DNA of 64,000 bases, from assembly GCA_016718385.1 (NCBI GenBank), contig JADKDK010000001.1:62001-126000 (forward strand), given 5' to 3'. This document shows positions 16,290 through 26,194 of the stretch, piece by piece. This DNA comes from Gammaproteobacteria bacterium (GTDB taxonomy: Bacteria; Pseudomonadota; Gammaproteobacteria; Pseudomonadales; UBA5518). A program made the position numbers and the translations under genes. The notes beneath the pieces are model-generated. The model ran no database searches. It had not been told where the DNA came from and saw only the letters and a program-made list of their open reading frames with translations. Numbering within the stretch: the first letter of the stretch is position 1; each line of letters starts with the position of its first letter.

Positions 16290-17849
16290 TCAGGCCCGGA
16301 GCTGTGCGTACAAGGCGCGCAGGGCCTTCTTGTCCGGCTTGCCGACGGCGGTCTGCGGAATGGCGTCGACGAATTCCACCGACTTGGGCGCCTGGAAGGA
16401 ACCCTTGGCCGCGGCGACGGGAGCGATGAGCTCCTCCTCGCCCGCACTCTGGCCGGGGCGTAGCACCACCAGCGCCTTCACGGCCTCGCCCCACCTGGGG
16501 TGCGGCACGCCGATGACCGCGACCTGCGACACCGCCGGGTGTTGCGCGATGATGTCCTCGATCTCGCGCGGATACACGTTGAATCCGCCGGACACGATCA
16601 TGTCCTTGGTGCGGTCGATGATGCGCAGGAATCCGCCCGGGTCGCGCACCGCGACATCGCCGGTGTGCAGCCACCCGCCAGCGAAGGCCTGGGCCGTCAG
16701 TTGCGGGTTGTCGCGATAACCGTCCATCACCAGCGGCCCGCGCACGCAGATTTCGCCCGGTTCCCCGTCGGGCACCGGCCGGTTGTCGGTGTCGAGCAGT
16801 TCCACACGCACCCACGGCGAGGGACGCCCGCAGCTCGCCAGGCGACGCATATCGTTCACGTCGTGCTCGCATTTGCGCAGCATCGTGATTGCCATCGGCG
16901 CCTCGGCCTGGCCATAGAACTGGCAGAAGACCGGGCCTATGCGTTCGATCGCTTCCCTGAGGCGGGAGGGCGCGATCGCCGATGCGCCATAGAACACGGT
17001 CTCCAGGCTGGAGAGGTCGAACTCCTCGAAGCGTGGATGGTCGAGCAGGGCGTAGATCATCGTCGGGACCAGCAGCACGCAGTTGATGCAATGGTCCTGG
17101 ATGGCCTGCAGCACCGCCACCGGATCGAAGCCCGGCAGCACCAGCATGGTTCCGCCCTTCATCAGCGTCGGCAGGAACATCGCCGAGCCGGCGTGGCTGA
17201 GCGGCGTGCAGGACAGCACCCGCGGCGGGTTGGGCCATTCCCAGTCCGACAGCATGATCTGCAGGGTGGTCACGCCGGTGCGGTGCACGCTGGCCAGCGC
17301 CTTGGGCTTGCCGGTGGTGCCGCCCGAGTAGCCCAGGCGCATGACGTCGTGCGGCCCGACCTCGGGTGCGACCAGCGGCGCGGGTGCGAAGCTCCCGGCC
17401 ATGGCGCATATGTCCGCGCCGAGCGGGCTGTCGCCGATCGCGAGCAGCCGCAGCGCCGGCAACGCCTGCGCCAGTTCTGCGGCACGGCCCGCATAGCGGC
17501 CGGCATCGAATACCAGGATCTCGACCCCGGAATCCTCCACGACGTGCCGGTGGTCGGCAAGGCCGCCCAGCGGGTGCATCGGCACGTAGATCGCCGCCAG
17601 CAGTTGCACCGCATGACTCACATGCAGCACTTCGGGCCGGTTGGAGGCGATGAGGCCGACGCGGGTTCCGCGTTTCACGCCGAGGCTGGCCAACGCCTGC
17701 ACGAACTGGCTGGTGGCGTCGCGGACTTCCCCGACGCTCAGGGTCGGGCCGTCGAGCAGGTGCAGGAGCGGCCGCCCGGGGTCGCTGCTCAGCGCGTTCA
17801 CCAACAGGTCCGGCGTATAGAGCGGCCGGTGCAGGTCGTCAGCAGGCAT
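16290..17849 (-). CDS. Acyl-CoA synthetase (AMP-binding, fatty-acid/aromatic acid-CoA ligase)
   Basis: This 519-residue adenylate-forming enzyme starts at ATG 17849, after a GAGGAG site 6 bases upstream; an upstream in-frame ATG lacks one. Motifs are G-Y-S-G-G-T-T-G-K-P-K (P-loop), L-H-T-G-D-V-A-V-R-D (ATP-binding Asp), D-R-T-K-D-M-I-V-S-G-G-F-N-V-Y-P (hinge) and a C-terminal Lys in T-A-V-G-K-P-D-K-K. It activates a carboxylic acid as acyl-AMP and forms the CoA ester. Specificity cannot be read directly. It ends in a hairpin-like CCGGGC-TCAG-GCCCGG spanning its stop, facing the PQQ gene. It is divergent from the hydrolase at 18017. Confidence 0.92.
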   Translation of the reverse strand: MPADDLHRPLYTPDLLVNALSSDPGRPLLHLLDGPTLSVGEVRDATSQFVQALASLGVKRGTRVGLIASNRPEVLHVSHAVQLLAAIYVPMHPLGGLADHRHVVEDSGVEILVFDAGRYAGRAAELAQALPALRLLAIGDSPLGADICAMAGSFAPAPLVAPEVGPHDVMRLGYSGGTTGKPKALASVHRTGVTTLQIMLSDWEWPNPPRVLSCTPLSHAGSAMFLPTLMKGGTMLVLPGFDPVAVLQAIQDHCINCVLLVPTMIYALLDHPRFEEFDLSSLETVFYGASAIAPSRLREAIERIGPVFCQFYGQAEAPMAITMLRKCEHDVNDMRRLASCGRPSPWVRVELLDTDNRPVPDGEPGEICVRGPLVMDGYRDNPQLTAQAFAGGWLHTGDVAVRDPGGFLRIIDRTKDMIVSGGFNVYPREIEDIIAQHPAVSQVAVIGVPHPRWGEAVKALVVLRPGQSAGEEELIAPVAAAKGSFQAPKSVEFVDAIPQTAVGKPDKKALRALYAQLRA

Positions 17850-18016
17850 GGAAACTCCTCGGGGTGCCGGAGTCGCGAAAGTACGCGTCCTCCTTCGGGC
17901 TCGCAAGCCGGATCGTTTACGATAGCGCCGATCTTCCGTTGCACTTGCAAGCGCGAGGCCGCCGCATCCGGTTCGAACGGGCGCGGCGGCAAACGCCGCA
18001 TGCCCAAGGACACTGC

Positions 18017-18898
18017 ATGAGCGCCATGGCCGCCAGCGACGAGCACCAGCCGGTTTCCCGCGTCTTCACTTCCCAGGGGCTGGATCTGCATTACCTCGAC
18101 TGGGGCAACGACGGCGCGCCGCTGCTCCTGCTGCTCCACGGCAGCCGCGATCACGCGCGCAGCTGGGACTGGACGGCGCGCGCACTGCGGCATCAGTGGC
18201 ACGTGATCGCACCCGATCTGCGCGGCCATGGCGACAGTGACTGGTCGGGCGACGGCGCCTATCTCACGGTCTTTCACGCGCTGGATATCGCGGTGCTGAT
18301 CGAGACGCTCGGGCAGCGGCAGCTGTGCATCGTGGGCCATTCGTTCGGCGGCGGCGTGGCGATCCGCTACGCGGCGATCTTTCCCGAGCGGGTGCGCAAG
18401 CTGGTGCTGGTGGACGGGCTCGGCCCGTCGCCGCAGGTGCAGGCCAGCTGGGACCGGCAGGGGCCCGTCCGGCGCACGCGCGAATGGATCGACAACCGGC
18501 TCGCCGTGGGCGCGCGGGCGCAACGGCGCTTTGCGACGCTCGAGGAAGCCGTTGCGCGCAAGGCCGAGGCAAACCGGCACCTGAGCGAGGAGCAGGCGCG
18601 TCACCTCGCCGTTCACGGGGTGCGCCGGCATGCCGACGGTTTCGGCTGGAAATACGATCCGCGGGTATTCATTTTTGCCCCCGACGACTTCGCGCTCGAC
18701 AGCACCGCGTTCTGGCGCGCCATCGCTGCGCCGGTGCTGCTCTGCCACGGCACCGAGAGCTGGTCGACCAACGCGGAGGAGGATGGGCGCGCGGCGCACT
18801 TTCGCGACCGGCGGACCGTCGTGTTCGAGAACGCGGGGCACTGGATCCACCATGATCGCTGCGATGCCTTCATCGCGGCCTTGCGCGACTTTCTGTGA
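18017..18898 (+). CDS. Alpha/beta-fold hydrolase
   Basis: This 293-residue enzyme has the nucleophile elbow G-H-S-F-G-G (S109), an oxyanion H-G-S-R-D-H after the third strand, D-L-R-G-H-G-D-S, and a C-terminal catalytic His in N-A-G-H-W-I-H. The start ATG 18017 has AAGGA 6 bases upstream. The pattern resembles esterases and C-C hydrolases of aromatic and steroid degradation as well as haloalkane-type enzymes. The neighbouring divergent acyl-CoA ligase suggests release or processing of an acyl substrate. It is followed 12 bases later by the cysteine-rich secreted protein. Confidence 0.85.
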   Translation: MSAMAASDEHQPVSRVFTSQGLDLHYLDWGNDGAPLLLLLHGSRDHARSWDWTARALRHQWHVIAPDLRGHGDSDWSGDGAYLTVFHALDIAVLIETLGQRQLCIVGHSFGGGVAIRYAAIFPERVRKLVLVDGLGPSPQVQASWDRQGPVRRTREWIDNRLAVGARAQRRFATLEEAVARKAEANRHLSEEQARHLAVHGVRRHADGFGWKYDPRVFIFAPDDFALDSTAFWRAIAAPVLLCHGTESWSTNAEEDGRAAHFRDRRTVVFENAGHWIHHDRCDAFIAALRDFL

Positions 18899-18910
18899 GC
18901 CGAGGACACG

Positions 18911-20482
18911 ATGGACATCAAGCGCTGCGGGCCCCGCGCCCCGACAATCCGTGGCCTGGCGTGGTGGCGCGCCGCCGCAGGGTGGGCGTTGCCCGGCGTA
19001 CTCGGTCTCGCGGCGACGACCGCGATGGCGAGCATACCCGCGACGCCGGTGATGACGCTCTACCGCTTCAACGGCGATATCGAGCTGCCGTATTTCGAGC
19101 GCGAGAGTTTCGAGCGCCGGGGGGCGACATCCCCGGCGGGGACGCTGGCCCAGGGCACCACGCTGATTCCCTGCCTGCCCGTGCGGCACGGCCGCGCGTT
19201 GACCGATGACAAGGGCACGCCCTTCGTCGGTTTCGAGATCGTCGTCGATGCGCGGAGCGCCACGCCGGAGGCCGCGGCCAGGCTAGGGGAGGCCATCGCC
19301 GGACGCAAGACGCTCATGGTCAGGAATCACCATTGCGGGCGGGGAGTGCGCCACGTCATCGATGTGCGCAATCTCTACGCGATGGAGAAGCGTCCGTTCT
19401 TCGATCCGCCCGCCGCAGGCACGGGCCGTCCCGAGGCCGTTGGCGGTCCCGACGGCATCGTGCGCGCGTTCCACAACAGCGCCCGGTGCGCGCAGGCGAA
19501 CGGCAGGCTCATGCAGCGGCGCCAGGCGCTCAAGGCGGCGTGGGACGGTTTCAGTCGCGAGAATGCCGGGCGCTGGCCGGCAGGCGACATGGCCAGGGCG
19601 CGCCACCTCGATTTCACGATGCGCACCGCGCTGTTCGAGGGGCATCTCGAGCGCGGCTGCAACGCCTACGGCGCCTGCGAGCGCAACATCGTCGCGCTGT
19701 CGATTCGCAACCGTGCGCTGGAGCGCTGTTTCGCGCGCGAGGGCTGTCGGGCGTCCGGCGACTTCGAGGGGGTTGCCTCGAGCGTCTCGCAGTACAACAT
19801 CTGGGACGAGTACCTCACCCAGATCTCGGGGCTCGCGGCCTGCTTCCTGCGCGACGATCTGGCGACGGAGGATCGCTACCGCCGGCTGCAGGCCATGTAT
19901 GCGCAGAACGTCGGCGACGTGCAGCGGATCCTCTTCGGCACCGATGCCGACCTGAAGGAACTCTTTCCGGGCGCGGCGCTCGCCGACATCAAGCGCACGG
20001 CCCACTACTATCACGCCCCGGCGATGGGCAAATGCTTCCCGCGCCACCCGCGCGTGGAATACATGGCCGGCGCGGTGGCGCGACACGGCGATGACTTCGC
20101 CCTGATTGCCAACACCCGGATCGAGGTCGGGGACAAGGTGGGCAAGGATTATCGTTTCCGTTCGTTTCGCGTCGAGGAGACCGAGGCGCGCGACGTCGTG
20201 GATATCCGTGACGATTATCCCGGATTCCTGGTCGACGGGCGCAAGGTCACCCTCGCCCCGCCCTCGGGCTGCCGCCCCTACGGCATACCGGCCGGCTGCC
20301 CGCTGGGGGAGGTCGGCCGCTACCGCAAGACGCCGTCCTGGCTCGACGCGGGCAAGCCGCTGGGCCTGAACTGCACGATCGCCGATCGCGCCGCTCAGTG
20401 CGACGCCCCGGCGCGGCTGGTGAACGTGCAGGTCGGCGGGGTCTGCGATACGCAGATGCGCCCCGTCTCGGGTGTGCATTGA
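18911..20482 (+). CDS. Cysteine-rich secreted protein, unknown function
   Basis: This 523-residue precursor has a long N-terminal signal region (about 40 residues, ending A-T-T-A-M-A-S). The mature part contains many cysteines, often in spaced pairs (N-H-H-C-G-R-G, R-G-C-N-A-Y-G-A-C, R-E-G-C-R-A-S and S-G-C-R-P-Y-G-I-P-A-G-C), suggesting a disulfide-rich periplasmic or extracellular protein. A central helical stretch at about residues 190-350 links two beta-type ends. I recognise no domain and no catalytic signature. It follows the hydrolase with a 12-base gap, so the two are likely co-transcribed. Confidence 0.65.
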   Translation: MDIKRCGPRAPTIRGLAWWRAAAGWALPGVLGLAATTAMASIPATPVMTLYRFNGDIELPYFERESFERRGATSPAGTLAQGTTLIPCLPVRHGRALTDDKGTPFVGFEIVVDARSATPEAAARLGEAIAGRKTLMVRNHHCGRGVRHVIDVRNLYAMEKRPFFDPPAAGTGRPEAVGGPDGIVRAFHNSARCAQANGRLMQRRQALKAAWDGFSRENAGRWPAGDMARARHLDFTMRTALFEGHLERGCNAYGACERNIVALSIRNRALERCFAREGCRASGDFEGVASSVSQYNIWDEYLTQISGLAACFLRDDLATEDRYRRLQAMYAQNVGDVQRILFGTDADLKELFPGAALADIKRTAHYYHAPAMGKCFPRHPRVEYMAGAVARHGDDFALIANTRIEVGDKVGKDYRFRSFRVEETEARDVVDIRDDYPGFLVDGRKVTLAPPSGCRPYGIPAGCPLGEVGRYRKTPSWLDAGKPLGLNCTIADRAAQCDAPARLVNVQVGGVCDTQMRPVSGVH

Positions 20483-20504
20483 CGCAAGCGTCGGCTCAGC
20501 GCGA

Positions 20505-23290
20505 TCACTCGGCGGCGGCAAGCGTGCGCGCGATGGTTTCGCGGGCGCGCGCGCCGAGCGCCTGCGCCTCGAGCCAGCGATCGCCCGGGTTCGCGTCGGG
20601 CACGATCGGCTCCCCCACGTGGATGGCGAGCGGTCCGCGCCGCAGCAGGCGGCGGTTGCCCTTCATGAACGCATGCGCACCCACGAGCGTGACGGGCAGG
20701 ATGGTCGCGCCGGCCTCGACCGCCGCGACGAAGGCGCCGCTGCGAAAGGGCAGCAGATCGGCGATCGATGCGAGCCGCCCCTCGGGGAACACGACCAGGC
20801 TGGTACCGGCTTGCAGCGCCGCGGTGATGCGGGCCGCGTCGCGCACGCTCGCGGCGAAGTCCTCGCGCTCCACGAACAGCGTCCCGAGGCGCGCGTAGAA
20901 ACGCTGCGTCCAGTAGTGCTGGCCCAACTCGCGCATCGCCACGAAGCTGGCGGGCCAGGGCAGCAGCGCCGCCAGCAGCACGACGTCGAGATAACTGCTG
21001 TGATTGGCGACCACGACCACTGGCCGGCGCAGGCCGTGCAGGCGCTCGGCGTTCACGATCCGCGGCGCCGCCCCGACGAGCCTCAGCGCCGCGCGCGCTG
21101 TGCCGTGAGCCATGCGCCAGCGTCCGCCCTGCCCCGGCCATGCCATGACGCCAGCCCATAGCGCGGCGCGCAGCAGGCCGATGACGGTCCAGGCATAGCC
21201 GTTGTAGGCCCAGAGTCCGAGACCGCGTCGCAGCCGCGAGAGCGCGCCCGGCAGCGCCCGCAGCAGCAGGGTTGCGAACTGGCGCCACGGCCGTGGCGGC
21301 GCGCGCCCGAGCGCTCCCTGTTCGTACAGTGCCCGGCACGCCTCGCGGCGCAGCTTTCCGCTCGAGGTCTTGAGGATGGTTCCGCCCGGCACCAGCATCG
21401 CGACGTCGGGCGGAGATCCCGCGACCTCGCTGCAGACGCGGTTGATTGCCGGGAGCAGCTGCTCCGGCGCGGCGGCTTGGGCGGGACGGGTTTCGGCGAC
21501 CACGACCAGGCGCTCGCGGCCGGTCGCGGGATCGGGGCTGCCGAAGACGGCGACGCGGCCGCGACGCACGCCGGGGAGTTCGCCCACGGCGTGCTCGATT
21601 TCCTCGGGGTAGATGTTGCGGCCATTGCGGATCACGATGTCCTTCGAGCGGCCGGTGATGTGCAGGCCGCCGCCGGCCATGTAGCCGAGATCGCCCGTTT
21701 CGAGCCAGCTGCCGCGGACCAGCCGGCGCGTGGCTTCCGGATTGCGGTAATAGCCGGCGGTTGCCGAGGGGCCGCGGAACTGGATGCGTCCCTGCTCGCG
21801 CTCGCCGACTTCCAGGCCGGCGGCATCGACGATACGGATCTCGTGCCCGGGAATCGCCTCGCCGCAGCACACGAAGCGCAGCGCACCGGGATCGTCTGCC
21901 GCCGCCGGCACGGCCAGCCCCTACGCGCGAGCGCCTCGCGCTGCACCACGTCAACGCGCGGCAGCGAGCCGGGTTTCGGAAACGCCAGCGCGACGCTATT
22001 CTCCGCGAGGCCGTAGACCGGGTACATGGCCTCGCGCCTGAAACCGTAGCGCGCGAAACGCTCGCAGAAGCCCTCCATGGAGCGTGCGCTGATCGCCTCC
22101 GCGCCGTTCAGCGTGGCGCGCCAGCTGCCGAGGTCGAGTCCCTCGATGGCCTTGTCGTCGATCTTCGACAGGCACAGCTCGTAGGCGAAGTTCGGCGCGG
22201 CGGACAGCGTGCCGCGGTGGCGGTGGATGGCCCAGAGCCAGCGCTGCGGCCGCAGCAGGAAACGCAACGGCGACATGATGACCAGCTGCGCGCCGACGTA
22301 GAGCGTGGCGAGGCAGGCGCCGATCAGGCCCATGTCGTGGTAGAGCGGCAGCCAGCTCACGAAGACATCATCGCCGGTTGCGCCCAGCACACCCGCGGCC
22401 GCCCGGATGTTGCTCAGCAGGTTCGCATGGCTGAGCATCACGCCCTTGGGCGCGCCAGTGCTGCCGGAGGTGTACTGCAGCAGCGCGAGATCCCCGGGCT
22501 GGCGCGTCACGGCTTGCAGCGCGGCGGAGTTGCCGGCCAGTTCCCCGACGCACAGCACCTCGCGCAGCGAGGGCACCATGGCGCGGGTGAGATGGGCGAG
22601 AGCACGCCCCTCGGGCACGGTGATGAGCACCTGCGCTCCGGCGTTTTCGAGGATGCCGCCCTGGCGGCGCATATGATCCTCGAGCTCGCTGCGCCGCGCC
22701 GGCGGGTAAACGGGTACCGGTACGGCGCCGGCGAGCAGCGTGCCGAAGAACGCGAAGAAGTACTCCAGGCAGGTCGGCAGCATCAGGGCCACGCGGTCGC
22801 CGGGTTCCACGCCCGCGGCCTGCAGGCCCGCGGCCGTCTCGGCAGAGCGCGCGTACAGTTCCCCGAAGCTGAGCGTGGGGCCGTCGCCATGGTCCTCGAA
22901 GAACGTCAGGTAGCGGCGCGAGCCCTGATGCCGGGCATGCCAGCGCAGGACATCCGTGATCGTCGTGGCCTGCGCGGGCGTTCCCGCACCCGGCGGGGGC
23001 GGGAAGTCGGCGCGGCCGACCGTACCCAGGGCGCCGGCGCGAGCGGCCGCGACGGCCTGCCAGAGTTCGCGCGCGCTGTTCAGTTCGACGAGTCGCTGCT
23101 CGGGCAGCGCAACCCCGAAGCGGTCCTCGACGCGGCGGTAGAGTTCCATGCGCCCGAGGCTGTCGAGCCCGAGGTCGCGGTCGAAACGGGCATCCGGCGT
23201 CATCCGCGCATGGGTCGCGACTCCCGGCCCGAGCAGCTCTGCCAGGATCTGCAGCACCACCTCCGCACCGGCCTCTGTCTGCTCGACCAT
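20505..23290 (-). pseudogene. ACP / acyl-AMP ligase / PlsC acyltransferase fusion, frameshifted
   Basis: Two overlapping frames make one gene of about 928 residues if one base is restored. N-terminal residues 1-80 are an acyl carrier domain with the phosphopantetheine Ser in G-L-D-S-L-G-R (S44). Next is an AMP-binding ligase with L-L-Q-Y-T-S-G-S-T-G-A-P-K-G and, in the second frame, L-E-T-G-D-L-G-Y and G-K-L-R-R-E. The C-terminal third is an acyltransferase with N-H-S-S-Y-L-D and F-P-E-G-R-L. The frame is lost at the four-C run 21918-21921 (four Gs on the coding strand); five Gs would restore R-R-G-L-A-V-P-A-A-A-D-D. It is either a sequencing homopolymer error or a true break. Such fusions load and transfer fatty acids to membrane lipids. 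Start ATG 23290 is chosen at M-V-E-Q-T-E. Confidence 0.85.
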
Positions 23291-23416
23291 CAGGACACCT
23301 GCAACGAAGAAGGAGTAACCTTGGCAATGCGATCCGGTATCGCGCGCGGCACGCGCGAATGTCATGGTGCCTCAGGCATGAGAGGCTGTGCAATTCAACA
23401 TCAAAAGGCAGGTGCG

Positions 23417-23950
23417 ATGGAGGGGAAGCTCAGGGAACTGGTCGCGCGCAGCGAGATCTGGCAGGTGCTGCAGCGCTATGCGCGCGGGCTGGACCGGATC
23501 GACAACGAACTGGCGCGTTCCTGCTACTGGGATGATGCGATCGAGGACCACAATCATTTCGTCGGCTCGCCGGATGGATTCATCGCCTTCGCCGACCGGG
23601 CGACGCTGGGCTTCGTCAGCTGCCAGCATGGCCTGCTGAACCACAGCTGCGACCTGGTCGGCGACGATGCGTATTGCGAAACCTATTACATTTTCACCGG
23701 CGAGATGGCCACGCCGCCGCATTTCATGTCGACGGGGCGCTACATCGATCATTTCCAGCGCCGCGGCGGCGAATGGCGCATCGCCAATCGCGTGACCATC
23801 GTGGAGGGCCATTACGAGCTCGGTGAATCGCAGCTCGGCAAGGGCATGCCGCCCGCTTACGGCCCCGGGGAAACCAAACCTGCGAGCCGCGATCGCAACG
23901 ACATCAGCTATCACCGCCCGCCGGTGCCGCGGCGGCCGAAGACGGGCTGA
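23417..23950 (+). CDS. SnoaL-like (NTF2-fold) protein
   Basis: This 177-residue protein begins at ATG 23417 (M-E-G-K-L-R-E-L); an upstream ATG at 23328 with AAGGAG before it would add 30 residues of doubtful sequence. The N-terminal helix I-W-Q-V-L-Q-R-Y-A-R-G-L-D-R, the C-Y-W-D-D-A-I-E-D-H segment and the late S-T-G-R-Y-I-D-H-F fit the SnoaL_4 group, which includes steroid and bile-acid dehydratases. It may be a small dehydratase or isomerase. It is divergent from the ligase/acyltransferase gene and is followed by an aldo/keto reductase. Confidence 0.78.
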   Translation: MEGKLRELVARSEIWQVLQRYARGLDRIDNELARSCYWDDAIEDHNHFVGSPDGFIAFADRATLGFVSCQHGLLNHSCDLVGDDAYCETYYIFTGEMATPPHFMSTGRYIDHFQRRGGEWRIANRVTIVEGHYELGESQLGKGMPPAYGPGETKPASRDRNDISYHRPPVPRRPKTG

Positions 23951-24000
23951 GAGCACTGGAGCGCGCCGCGCAGTTCGACGACATATCGGGGAGGGTATGC

Positions 24001-24978
24001 ATGACCAGGCTTCGTCCGCTCGGCGCCAGCGGGCTTTCGATCGCGCCGCTGGTGCTCGGTGGCAACGTGTTCGGCAGCAACGGCATGGATCGCGCACGCA
24101 GTTTTGCCGTGCTCGATGCGTTCGTCGCCGGCGGCGGCACGATGATCGACACGGCGGACATCTACGCGAACTATCTCCCGGGTGGAAAGGGCGGTGAATC
24201 GGAGACGATGATCGGCGACTGGCTGGCGCATCGCGGCCGTCGCGATGACGTGCAGATCGCGACCAAGGTCGGCGGACCGATGGCGCCGGAGCGCAAGGGC
24301 CTCGGCGCGAGGCATATCCCGAGCGCGCTCGAGGACTCCCTGCGCAGGCTGCGCTGCGATTACATCGACCTGTATTTCGCGCACTTCGACGACGCCGATG
24401 TGCCCCAGGACGAGGTCGCGCTCGCGTTCGACCGGCTGGTCAGGGCGGGCAAGGTGCGCAGCGTGGGCGCCTCGAACTTCGCGCCTGCGCGCCTCGCATC
24501 GGCGCTCGACATTGCGGCGCGCGAGGGGGTCACGCCGTACACCGTTCTGCAGCCACTCTACAACCTGCTCGAGCGCGACTTCGAGACGGCCCTGCGGGGG
24601 CTCTGCCTGGAGCGCGATCTCGGCGTGATCGCGTACTTCGGCCTGGCGCGGGGCTATCTGACGGGCAAGTACCGCTCGATCGACGACCTGTCGAAGAGCC
24701 GGCGTGGCAGCGGCGTCAGGGCGTACATCGAAGGGAAGGGGCCGCGGGTTCTCGCTGTCATGGACGCGATCGCCGCCGATCGCGGCGCGGGCCTGGCGGC
24801 GATCGCGCTCGCCTGGCTGATGGCGAAGCCCGGCGTCACGGCACCTATCGCCAGCGCGACCAGCGTGGAACAGCTCGCCGAGCTCATGCACGCCCTGACT
24901 CTTGAACTCACGCCCGAGGAGATACGACGGCTCGACGCGGCGGGCTCTCAGTCCAGCGTTCCGAAGACCCTGTCGTAG
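24001..24978 (+). CDS. Aldo/keto reductase
   Basis: The 325 residues form a TIM-barrel NADPH-dependent oxidoreductase with the full tetrad D50, Y55 (D-T-A-D-I-Y), K89 (A-T-K-V-G-G) and H128 (Y-F-A-H-F-D-D). The start ATG 24001 follows GGGGAGGG. The pattern and length match the YajO/Tas-like AKR branch that reduces aldehydes and ketones. It lies 50 bases after the SnoaL-like gene and probably shares its transcript. Its 3' end overlaps the convergent hydroxylase gene by 31 bases. Confidence 0.9.
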   Translation: MTRLRPLGASGLSIAPLVLGGNVFGSNGMDRARSFAVLDAFVAGGGTMIDTADIYANYLPGGKGGESETMIGDWLAHRGRRDDVQIATKVGGPMAPERKGLGARHIPSALEDSLRRLRCDYIDLYFAHFDDADVPQDEVALAFDRLVRAGKVRSVGASNFAPARLASALDIAAREGVTPYTVLQPLYNLLERDFETALRGLCLERDLGVIAYFGLARGYLTGKYRSIDDLSKSRRGSGVRAYIEGKGPRVLAVMDAIAADRGAGLAAIALAWLMAKPGVTAPIASATSVEQLAELMHALTLELTPEEIRRLDAAGSQSSVPKTLS

Positions 24979-25679
24979 AACAGCGTGATCGTGGCGTAGT
25001 TTCCCTTCTGCATGTTCTCGTGGTGAACATGGTGCTTGGCGACGATCCAGTTGATCGTCCTGAACGGGAAGTACGGCAGCTTGAAATACGTGTGATTGAC
25101 CTGGTTGATCATGTGGAATGCGAGGAAGCACACGACGAGCGACGCCACGTGCGCCGGCCCGGCGACGAGCGCGTGGGCGATGATGGTGCCGAGGAACAGC
25201 AGCACGCCGATGGCGATTTCCAGCGGATGCACATAGGTCGCATCGACCCAGCTCGGATCGCGCGCCTGGTGGTGGACCGCGTGCACGCGGCGGAAATATC
25301 CCAGGCGGCTGTCATGCGGCGCATGCAGCAGGAAACGATGGGTCAGGTAGTAGAAGAAGTCATAAACCATCAGGATGACGAAGATTTCGAGCAGCACCCT
25401 GGCGATGGAGACATGCTCGAAAGTCGCGCAAAACGGCAGGACCAGGAAGTAAAAGGGAAACAGGATTGCAAAGCCGGCCGTTTTGCCTTTCTTGATCATC
25501 GCCGGGTACTTTTCCTGGGCGAGGCGCTTGTTGTCTTCCTCGATATTGATGTCCCGCATGCGCTTGATGGCCGGGACCTTGAACACGAGGTATTTGCCGA
25601 TCGTGATGATCGCGGCAGTCAGGAGCACCACCGCGGCGGCGGCTTGCCAGTTGTAATGCTGAACGACGGACGAAAACAC
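24948..25679 (-). CDS. Fatty acid hydroxylase / sterol desaturase family protein
   Basis: This 243-residue membrane protein has four or more hydrophobic helices and the diiron histidine boxes H-R-F-L-L-H, H-A-V-H-H and H-H-V-H-H, with a further H-M-I-N-Q-V-N-H between them. Proteins of this family use O2 and a diiron centre to hydroxylate or desaturate lipid and sterol substrates in the membrane. The specific substrate is unknown; the nearby isomerase, aldo/keto reductase and SnoaL-like genes fit lipid or steroid chemistry. The 3' end overlaps the convergent reductase. Confidence 0.88.
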   Translation of the reverse strand: MFSSVVQHYNWQAAAAVVLLTAAIITIGKYLVFKVPAIKRMRDINIEEDNKRLAQEKYPAMIKKGKTAGFAILFPFYFLVLPFCATFEHVSIARVLLEIFVILMVYDFFYYLTHRFLLHAPHDSRLGYFRRVHAVHHQARDPSWVDATYVHPLEIAIGVLLFLGTIIAHALVAGPAHVASLVVCFLAFHMINQVNHTYFKLPYFPFRTINWIVAKHHVHHENMQKGNYATITLFYDRVFGTLD

Positions 25680-25735
25680 GACGGTCTACCTCGAGGCCTG
25701 GAGCGGGTTCGGGACAGCGAACTTGCGGGCCACGC

Positions 25736-26194
25736 TTACGCGGGCGTCCCGGACTTTGCGATGTCTGCCGCGCGCCGGTCGAGCCGGGCGCCGTAAAGCG
25801 TGGGTGTCGAGACCTGCGTCGGGATGATCCTGATGATCACGCGTTCGGCGCCCGGCTCGTCGAGGTCGAATTCCTTGCCGCTCATGCGGCGGAACATCTT
25901 CTTGTTCAGCGTTCCCTCGGGGTCGTCCGTGAGTTCCGCGACGCCGCGGATCTCGATGTAGCGCGTAGGCATCTGTGGATCGACCACGCAGAAAGTGATC
26001 TGCGGATTCGCCACGAGGTTCCGGTACTTGACCCTCGATTTGAGCGTGCTCAGGCGCACGAACTCACCGTCCCAGTCGAAGCCGACCGGGTTGGTGGATA
26101 TCAGGCCGTCCTTGTGGCGGATCGTGCTGGCCATGGCCAGGAGTGCGGTCTCCAGGATGCCGACATGGGTGGCTGGAATGCGGGCGTCGGACAT
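25736..26194 (-). CDS. PPOX-class (FMN/F420-type split-barrel) protein
   Basis: This 152-residue split-barrel protein begins at ATG 26194, with AGGAGA about 12 bases upstream; in-frame sequence beyond runs into the G-tract and is not coding. Features include G-L-I-S-T-N-P-V-G-F-D, T-L-K-S-R-V-K-Y-R-N-L and Y-I-E-I-R-G-V-A-E-L, as in the pyridoxamine-oxidase-like family that binds FMN or F420. The reaction is unknown. It is followed by the hydroxylase gene on the same strand 56 bases on. Confidence 0.8.
   Translation of the reverse strand: MSDARIPATHVGILETALLAMASTIRHKDGLISTNPVGFDWDGEFVRLSTLKSRVKYRNLVANPQITFCVVDPQMPTRYIEIRGVAELTDDPEGTLNKKMFRRMSGKEFDLDEPGAERVIIRIIPTQVSTPTLYGARLDRRAADIAKSGTPA

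Noticed and set aside
23328..23416. Upstream ATG at 23328 with AAGGAG as start of the SnoaL-like gene
   Set aside because: The added 30 residues do not look like a family N-terminus; ATG 23417 begins at the expected first helix. The longer form cannot be fully excluded.
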